From assembly GCA_019916065.1 (NCBI GenBank), contig CM034233.1:13349573-13413572 (forward strand): a DNA stretch of 64,000 nucleotides, given 5' to 3'. Under the pieces are notes generated by a model. That model saw only the letters and a list, made by a program, of their open reading frames with translations, was not told the DNA's origin and searched no databases. Each line of letters opens with the position of its first letter. The stretch's first letter is position 1. Position numbers and translations under genes: made by a program. This DNA comes from Vitellaria paradoxa (Eukaryota > Streptophyta > Magnoliopsida > Ericales > Sapotaceae). Shown piece by piece: positions 57,056 to 64,000 of the stretch.

Positions 57056-58727
57056 TTAAGGTTGATTAACATCATCATTTGGTACTGTAGTCACATCTTG
57101 TTGAGGAATAATTTTCTCAATAAGTGCAAGTGCGGGTGTAGGGAGTGCAGTTTCACGTATTACAGGCAAAGGAATAGACACAATTTCTTTCTCCTGACCC
57201 ACATCAACAGATTGATCACATTCAACATTAGCAGCATCAGCAACATCATATTCAAGAAATTTTGCTGTCATAGACTCAATAATTCTAGTACTGCGTGTGA
57301 AGCAATAGAACCTATATCCTTTAGATTGTTCTGGATAGCCAATGAAGAAACAATGGGTTGATCTAGGATCAGTGGTTTTCTCAAAAGGGTTATAAATCCT
57401 TACCTCAGCTGGACAGCCCCATACTCGAAAATGATTCAAACTGAGTTTCCTATTGGTCCATAATTCAAAAGGTGTTTTAGGGACAAATTTACTAGGAACT
57501 CGATTAAGAATATATAAGGCGGTTTTGATTATTTCACCCCAAAGGAAAGTAGGTAGGTTAGAACGACTCATCATACTTCTCATCATGTCTTTGAGAGTAC
57601 GGTTACGTCTCTCAACAACACCATTTTGTTCAGAACTCCCAGGTATGGTATATTGGGCAATAATCCCACACTCTTGTAAATATTTAGCAAACGGTCCCAT
57701 ATGCTACCCAATATCACCATGTTTGCCATAATATTCACCCCTCGGTTCGATTTCACAATTTTGATAACTTTTCCCAATTGTTTTTCAACCTCAGTCTTAA
57801 AAATTTTAAATTTTTCAAGAGCTTCTGATTTTTCCTTTATCAAATAAATGTAACCATAATGAGAAAAGTCATCAATAAAAATAATAAAATATTTATTACT
57901 ACATATGCGGGAGAATAGGGTCCACTAATGTCAGTGTGAATGATTTCTAAAAGATCTGAACTGTGAGTTGCACCTTTATTTTTAACTTTGTCTAGCTTAC
58001 CCCTAATGCAATCAACACAAGTCTCCATATCTCCAAAATCAAGAGAATGAATAATGTTATTTTTAATTAATCTATCTATCCTTTTTCTAGATATGTGACA
58101 TAAACGCTTATGCCATAAAATTGAAGACTTTTCTTTGATTAAGGGTCTCTTGGGTACTACATTTTCAGTACTCAAAGAAGCATACACACTATTAGAGGCC
58201 AAACACATTTGATATAAATCATCATTCAAAATACCATGACCAGGAAGTTGAGAATTTAAAAACAATTCAACATTTCTATTTCCAAAACTAAAAGAATATC
58301 CCATTTTGTTTAATAAAGAAACAGAAATCAAATTTCTTCTAAAAGTTGGTACATAAAAAGTATTTTCCAAAATAAGCTGAAAACCAGTTTCTAAATTTAA
58401 GCAGACAACTCCTACGCCCTCAACATCAACTTCAACATTATTCCCCACTTTTAGCTTGGCTTCTGACTCATTTGGGTTCCGTTTGTTTTGGAACCCCTGT
58501 AAGGTAATAGTAACATGAATGGTAGACCCACTGTCAAGCCACCAAGAATTAATAAGAACATTAACTAAATTAGTTTCAAAACAAACAAGGGCTAGTGGAT
58601 TACCATTTTCTTTCTTCTTTTTCTCTAACGAAGTAGTAAACTTTGTGCACTCGATTCTTTTATGACCCACTTTATTGCAAAATAAATACTTGACATCTTT
58701 CCTGATGGCAGCCTTAGGACCTCCCAC
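57056..58727 (-). pseudogene. Copia protease, GAG-pre-integrase and integrase, broken
   Basis: Minus-strand frames 58727-57840, 57843-57583 and 57700-57056 follow one another with frameshifts. The first has a degenerate zinc knuckle (FCNKVGHKRIEC), the protease motif WWLDSGSTIHVT and the pre-integrase LWHKRLCHISRKRIDRL...CVDCIRGK. The integrase continues as LLEIIHTDISGPYSP and then, in shifted frames, [20 protein letters not shown] and [14 protein letters not shown]. Confidence 0.82.
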
Positions 58728-58746
58728 ATTATGCGTCTGACCTGTA

Positions 58747-59480
58747 CTATGCCTTTTCGAATCTTAGACCTCCCACATTACGAGTATGATGATTAGGTTT
58801 CTTTTGGTTTCCTTGTTTTTTATGGAAATTGGGTTTAGGTTTGGATACAAGAAAAACACTCGCACCTTTTTCTTTTTTAACTTTATCTTCCTCAACAACA
58901 CATTTGGTGATAAGTTCATTAATGGACCAGGTTCTATCATGGGTGTTGTAGGCAGTTTTGATATAGCTAAATTCAGCAGGTAAAAAATTGAGGGCATGGC
59001 TAACAATGAACTTGTCAGGAAGGGCGATCTGAAAGTTTTTGAGTTTGGATTGTATATGGACCATTTTGAGGATATACTCTTTAACTCCACCCACATTATT
59101 GTACTTCATACCCATTAATTCACTCATTAGACTTCCAGACTCAGCATTATTAGAGACTTGGTACATATTGCCCACAGCAGTAAAGAATTCTTTAACATTC
59201 TTAGTGTTAGGCAAACCACTAAGAAAGTGCTTAGATATAGAAGTTTCATGGCAATCAAACTCAAACGGTTGGATTTTTCCCATCTAGCATAAAACTCCTT
59301 TTGTTCAATAGAACTCTTAGTTGTGGGTGTAGGTGGCTCATTCTCACGCAATGCCAAATCAATATCAGCAATTCCCAAGGCAAAATCAATATCTTGCTTC
59401 TATTTTTTAAAGTTAGAACCATTCAAAATTTCAATAGTAATAGTATTGTTATTCACACCAATGCTAACTGCAAACACAAT
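58747..59480 (-). pseudogene. Copia gag, broken
   Basis: It begins near 59480 (SIGVNNNTITIE, LNGSNFKK followed by a stop), continues DIDFALGIADIDLALREN to EKSNRLSL, shifts frame near 59270, and resumes with FLSGLPNTKNVKEFFTAVGN and SLMSELMGMKYNNVGGVKEY to LITKCVVEEDKVKKEK. This matches the UBN2-type gag of Copia elements. Confidence 0.8.
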
Positions 59481-59499
59481 AAAAATGTAACTAATTAAT

Positions 59500-59901
59500 A
59501 AAGTTGGGCAATAAAATTATGCTCAAAATAAAATATGATTTAATTCTCATGAGAATCTAGCACATCACTTACAATCCTCATTTGGACAGGTTTGCAAACA
59601 TATATTGGGATCTCTTTAAGTGAGGCTAAATAATGAGAATACACAAGTGTTTGAAATTTTAACTCCTTTGGGAGATAAATTTTTTACACTGGTGTACCTT
59701 TACTCAATACTTCACAAAGCTCTCAAAATTAAAATATACAGTCATCCCCTTTGGGTAGGTAATTGGATATAGTAATTTTGAGATATCTCAATTGCACAAA
59801 ATATGAGAAAATTTTATAAATTATCATAAATAGGCCACTTTGGTGGTAACCATCCATAACAATTCATAAAATCAATTTACTCAAATTGGGATTTTTCTTA
59901 T

Positions 59902-59951
<50 letters not shown>

Positions 59952-60377
59952 AATTGCCCAACACACAATTGTGTATTAAACACATATATGCACTTTTGTA
60001 ATTGTAATCATCACAAATGGTGTGCTTTTATATACACATAGGCACACACAGATTACTAATATAATATTAGTTGCATTCTATTTTATTGTATTATTTTTTA
60101 ATACCTAAAAATAAATATTTAAATAAAAGAACACATTAAATATATATACTCAGTATATATAAATAATCTATATATTTACATATATTTTCAAATAAAGATT
60201 TCAATTTCTGACCCAAGAAGCCAAACGTTATCAATAAATAAATAAAATAAAATAAAACTGTTGAAAATCTTTATGTAAAAGTTCACAAACTTTGACCCTT
60301 AAGTCTATGAAGCAAAACGTGAAAAGAATTTTATCAAATATAAACTCCCAGCATGGAGCATCCTCTTGTAATTCGGC

Positions 60378-60408
<31 letters not shown>

Positions 60409-60965
60409 AGAGAAATCGAATCCCATGTGACTTTGAATTCAAAAGTAAAGCCAATTTGGATTTTGAATTCCAGACCCAATCTTATATGTATGTATGTATA
60501 TATATATTTGTACTTTCCGTAAAAGCTCACGCAATCTCATGTAAACGGAAAACCGTGAAATTGGCTTCTTAAATCCTTTATCATAGGTAGGCATCCTGTG
60601 CAACTTGAAATCAATCAATTTATCCCCCTTTTTTTTTATTTCTAGATTTCACCCAGTTATTAACAGTACCTTTCAAACTATTTAAACAAAATAAACCAGC
60701 AGCAGAAATACGAAGAATGGCGCGGAGATTTTTTTTTGTGGCACAAAAATTACCCCGAAAAAATTATAAAATATTTTAGATTTAATCTAAAATTTTAGAA
60801 TTTTAGAAATTAAATTCAGTAAAAAGATATTATCTAAGATAGAAATTTAGATCTGATGCAAAATAGGGCAAAACAATGATGAGATCAAACAAAACTAAAA
60901 TCAATATTTAGCAAAGCTAAATCATAAAGGTTCTAAATCCATATGTGTTTGGCTCTGATACCATG
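59500..60965. other. Copia 5' leader region with long (TA)n
   Basis: Between gag and the 5' LTR (element orientation) the sequence is A/T-rich and non-coding, with a (TA)n of about 44 bp at 59906-59949 and further short TA tracts near 60378-60400. Such long simple repeats are probably secondary expansions. Confidence 0.6.
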
Positions 60966-61420
60966 TGTAATACACTTAAAAATTTACATATGAATATTAG
61001 AACCCTAAAATCAGAAGATAAAATTCATACCTGTATTTATCGCAGTCATCTGGATTGTTTAGTATGAATGATGAGCACAAGATTTGTAGCAGATGGTTAA
61101 GGCTTCCACTCATTTTCTTATTCACAATGACAGCTCTCAATGGGACAGTCAAAACACTAGGATTTTCAATATTAAGAGTGGAGTGGGAACCTAGTCAATA
61201 TATTATATTTATAAACTCTAATAGGGCCCTCCCATTACGAGCTACTATTGGACTCAAGAGCCTACACTAAGCCGTCCAACTATATTTTATTAATTAGGTG
61301 TGTATGGGTTTAACACTAAATTAGATCATAACAAATAAAGTCCAAATAATTGTCTCATTATAACTGTATTATATTCAGTCTTCACCAAATAATTAATGAA
61401 AGCCCAATAATATTCTAACA
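60966..61420 (-). repeat. Copia 5' LTR
   Basis: 455 bp, collinear with 53732-54186. It is followed on the minus strand by a two-base spacer and TGGTATCAGAGCC. Confidence 0.92.
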
Positions 61421-61512
61421 GAATTTTGAGACTATAAAATTTAAATGTTTTACTCATTGGCTAAAGTACGAAACATTGACTTTTACAAATTTATACGAGT
61501 CCAAAAATACCC

Positions 61513-61519
61513 TATATAA
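61513..61519 (+). promoter_or_regulatory. TATA box of the 2S-albumin-like relic
   Basis: CCTATATAAGC lies about 70 bp upstream of the ATG at 61587 and about 93 bp right of the Copia LTR end. The position is normal for a plant seed-storage promoter. Confidence 0.65.
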
Positions 61520-61586
61520 GCCCCTCCTAGCTAGCTTCTGATCACTTGGCCACCAAACTAATATTTTCTACACACATTGTCACGTA

Positions 61587-61883
61587 ATGGCCAAGCTCAA
61601 AATACTAACTGCAGTAGCAGCTCTTGCGGTAGCTTATTTCTCAGCCCTTGGCTATGCCTCCGCCTGGACTCCAGAATAGAATAACATCGATTCTCCAGTA
61701 GTCATCAAGTGTAGGATGTACTTAATGGAGGGCGGAAGCCACACCTCGCTCGGATTTTGCTGCGATGAGCTACAGTAGATAGAAAAGGAGCTTAGATGCG
61801 AGAGTCTCCATCACCTGGGTATCATGTCACGAGAAGCAGCAGAAGTACCTCAAAGGTGCTACCTCAGTGACCACCTATGCTGA
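61587..61883 (+). pseudogene. 2S-albumin-like seed-storage pseudogene, two in-frame amber stops
   Basis: One continuous frame of 98 codons begins MAKLKILTAVAALAVAYFSA, a signal peptide, and has TAG at codons 31 and 64 and a terminal TGA. It carries the 2S albumin (napin) pattern: KCRMYL, then FCCDELQ, IEKELRCESL, VPQRCYLSDHLC. Six of the family's eight cysteines remain; the first Cys of the small chain and the first Cys of the CxC pair are absent, and the protein is shorter than the usual 140-150 residues. No frameshift is seen, so decay may be recent. CAG-to-TAG change explains the second stop well. The Copia element has replaced everything upstream of about -95 from the TATA region. Calling it a diverged lipid-transfer-type protein is less likely, given the CRMYL and CCDEL context. 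Confidence 0.75.
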
Positions 61884-63424
61884 TTCCGAGCCAACCCAAC
61901 TTCATCTATTTGATCTGGTTCTTAATGAACCCCTACCTTTTTATATCCGGAGAAAGTTGTTACTATTATAACAGTAAGGTTCCTTCTACATATATATATA
62001 TAGAAAGTTAATACTAGCTAATATAATAATGAGGTTCCTTTTAAAATTTAAAGGCAAGTAGTTGTTAAGAACGATGCTTTATATATATACAAAATATCAT
62101 TTTGCTCTAATTTTTTAATTTGAAAATTTAACATAACGTGATTATTTCCTTTTCAAGGGGAAATTTTGTTCTTTTCACATTTTTATCTTCTTTGGTGTAA
62201 TTGGACGAGGAGAATAACAATGAAATGAGTGTGGGCATTTATTCTCTCGTTTGATTGCATTTTAGAAGATAGAATATCATATCCATTTCATCATTTGTTC
62301 TTAACTATTTTTCTTACCAAAATCATAAGAGTGGCTTATTCCCAATAGGGAGAACATTGAGTTTGATAGAATATTTACAAAATTTTTCACTATAAGTGTA
62401 ATATTCAATATTATATTAAATAATTTTATGTATTAAATTAAATATTTTGTTAATCTTTGTTGAAATATTTTACTAGAATTAAATATATATTTGACTTTCA
62501 TTATAAGAGTAGTGTAGGTATTTACTCATTTTTATTTTATTCTACCATTTATTCTATGATGTTACGTATATTCCTACTTTCAGACTCATTCTCCATATAT
62601 ACTAAATATAATTATTCTCACACTTACTCCATTCTAGTCCTTAAGCTCATTTTAAACTTGTCTCGTTGTTGCTTTCAATCAAATGTAATATAGAACAAAA
62701 GAGAAAATAATATGTGAAATTACATGGTACTTGACATCAATGACTTTTTTTTTTTTTTTAAGTATAAGTAATTGCCTCCTAAACTTCAAAATTTTTTGAA
62801 ATGTTTAATGTAATTTTGGTAAAAGTTTCAAATGGCCACTGTTATTTTTTCAAAATTCTTTTTAACTTCTTTTATCTTTTTTTTTTTTTGTGTAATTTCT
62901 CAACCCTGCCCCCAAATATCAAAATTTGTATATGTTAATGTGCCATTAACCCCAATCATAATCATACATCACCACTTATATATCTATCTATTCGGTAGAA
63001 AAATTTATCATCGGAACTGCTTATCACGTCAACTGAAATCCGCCCGTCGACCTACCGAACACAAAGGAAAAAGAGATTACGGCCGGAGTGGAGATCTCCG
63101 ACTGGAAAACCCTCCGATACTTAAGTTCGCAGGAGCCTTTTGTGGGTTCAAAGAAAAAATGTAATGAGTACTCAGTTGGCAATAGTGAGCGTACTTAAAT
63201 TGTGGAGTCAAGTGTTGTATTTATAGCTTGGTAAAAACAAATAAAATAATACCTGAAAATTTAGTTGTAATAATATTTCCTGACGTTTTTCCCCTCTGTC
63301 TTCTTTAAATGCCTTTCACTTCTCATTTAATGTCCTTACTTCTTATTAAATGCGTGTAGGTGATTAAATGCGGTTGTATAGCCAGAATTTAGCTTTCGAA
63401 CTATTCACCTGTCACATCTGTCTG

Positions 63425-63538
63425 CTACTTGTAATGAGATAAACTAACTTAGTTTCTTCTATGATAGTAAATATAGTTCATCTACTTGTAATGAGATAAA
63501 CTAACTTAGTTTCTTCTATGATAGTAAATATAGTTCAT
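63425..63538. repeat. Tandem duplication, 57-bp period x 2
   Basis: CTACTTGTAATGAGATAAAC...TATAGTTCAT occurs at 63425-63481 and 63482-63538 without visible differences, implying a recent event. Confidence 0.9.
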
Positions 63539-63630
63539 TTATTATCATGGAACATTTATGGTTACGAGCTCATTTGAATGCAGCGGGGCTCGTCCCTGAC
63601 ATTTATTAGTTGCTACATTGAGTGCCAAAC

Positions 63631-63850
63631 ACGTAGCTTATAGATATGCTCGGTGTTTGCCACGTGGCAGCACACGATGCTCACGATTATGACGTTCCAG
63701 AACTTTTAGTCGCACTCAATGTAAGCCATGTGTCACCAATTAGAGTGTTCGGAGAAAGACATTTGGCGTAACGCCACGTGTCAAAACTACAGTGTTCGGC
63801 CTTGGGCCATATGTCATTAGCTGAGAATGTTCGGCAAGATGGCACGTGTC
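63631..63850. promoter_or_regulatory. Cluster of ACGT/G-box-like motifs in degenerate repeats
   Basis: CACGTGGC (63661), CATGTGTCA (63727), CCACGTGTCA (63774), CATATGTCA (63808) and GCACGTGTCC (63842) alternate with AGTGTTCGG-type motifs at intervals of about 33-48 bp. ACGTG(T/G) cores bind bZIP and bHLH factors in plants. No adjacent gene is visible, so a role is only possible, and this could be part of a retrotransposon LTR. Confidence 0.4.
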
Positions 63851-64000
63851 CTAATTTTATTTTGCCCCAACAATATCTATCACTATTACTATCACTGCTA
63901 CCACCACTCATTCTTCCTCATGACCACCCACCTATTATTACCATCGTTGCCTACCATCAACATGCATTGCCACTATTACTCGCGATCATTACCAATATTT

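Larger units (their letters stand above)
53732..61420 (-). mobile_element. Ty1/Copia LTR retrotransposon, degenerate
   Basis: LTRs of 455 bp lie at 60966-61420 (5' in element orientation) and 53732-54186 (3'), TGTTAGAATATT...GTATTACA. They carry a perfect 5-bp duplication GAATT at 53727-53731 and 61421-61425. Next to the 5' LTR lies GGCTCTGATACCA, the reverse complement of the initiator-tRNA-Met primer site. By eye the LTRs differ at about 33 of 455 positions (about 7%), more than the other two elements here. Gag and pol run 59480 to 55357 with several breaks. A 555-bp hAT-like element is nested near the 3' end. Confidence 0.93.
61884..64000. other. Right-hand intergenic DNA
   Basis: No gene supported. 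62990-63170 is GC-richer (ATCCGCCCGTCGACCTACCG) and open for 110 codons but unrecognised. A 57-bp duplication is at 63425-63538 and a G-box motif cluster at about 63631-63850. Confidence 0.5.

Noticed and set aside
57453..57731. Plus-strand frames across the right-hand Copia (56765-57361, 57453-57731, 59039-59287)
   Set aside because: They are antisense shadows of Copia pol and gag, which carry the family motifs on the minus strand.
62832..63164. 110-codon plus-strand frame
   Set aside because: It starts in a poly(T)-derived Phe-rich run and has no recognisable domain; reported only as an unassigned block.

Overview
This is a piece of a flowering-plant nuclear genome, almost certainly a eudicot. 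Genes are sparse and split by GT-AG introns, the intergenic DNA is very AT-rich, and there is a dense layer of plant LTR retrotransposons, hAT-type elements, MITEs and tRNA-derived SINEs. Nothing bacterial, viral or organellar was seen. The species cannot be fixed from the sequence; the 2S-albumin relic resembles Brazil-nut-type albumins as I remember them, a weak hint of an Ericales-like asterid. Layout from left to right. (1) 1-10 kb: a hAT-like element carrying a roughly 0.95 kb CpG/TpG alternating minisatellite and a SINE, then two ASR (abscisic stress ripening) genes on the minus strand. The first (3531-5748) is intact and carries six copies of a 14-residue repeat; the second (9296-9967) is broken by a 5-bp duplication. 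(2) 10-16 kb: AT-rich intergenic DNA with a second hAT-like element, MITEs and SINEs. (3) 16.2-39.7 kb: one minus-strand gene for a chloroplast y-type thioredoxin, four exons and 172 residues. Its first intron is about 20.4 kb because a 16.1 kb Tat-type Ty3/Gypsy element (20212-36310, target duplication CCAAC) sits in it. That element is itself interrupted by a 3.8 kb deleted Ty1/Copia element (30506-34284, target duplication GCCGC), which splits an antisense plant-mobile-domain reading frame. (4) 43.6-50.8 kb: a plus-strand tandem cluster of the citrate-binding-protein family, two intact two-exon genes flanking an exon-2-only pseudogene. (5) 53.7-61.4 kb: a degraded minus-strand Copia element with 455-bp LTRs and GAATT target duplications, carrying a 555-bp hAT-type insertion with an 8-bp target duplication. 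(6) 61.6-61.9 kb: a 2S-albumin-like gene with two in-frame amber stops, its TATA box about 90 bp from the Copia LTR. (7) The right end is AT-rich with a small cluster of G-box/ABRE-like motifs. The host genes suggest a stress and plastid-redox neighbourhood (ASR, thioredoxin y, secreted or vacuolar citrate-binding proteins, a seed-storage relic), but they look independently regulated and form no pathway cluster. I see no new biochemical system. The most notable structures are the nested retrotransposons inside the thioredoxin intron, the antisense PMD frame, the expanded ASR repeat, the Z-DNA-prone minisatellite, and short interspersed families whose insertion sites can be read to the base.
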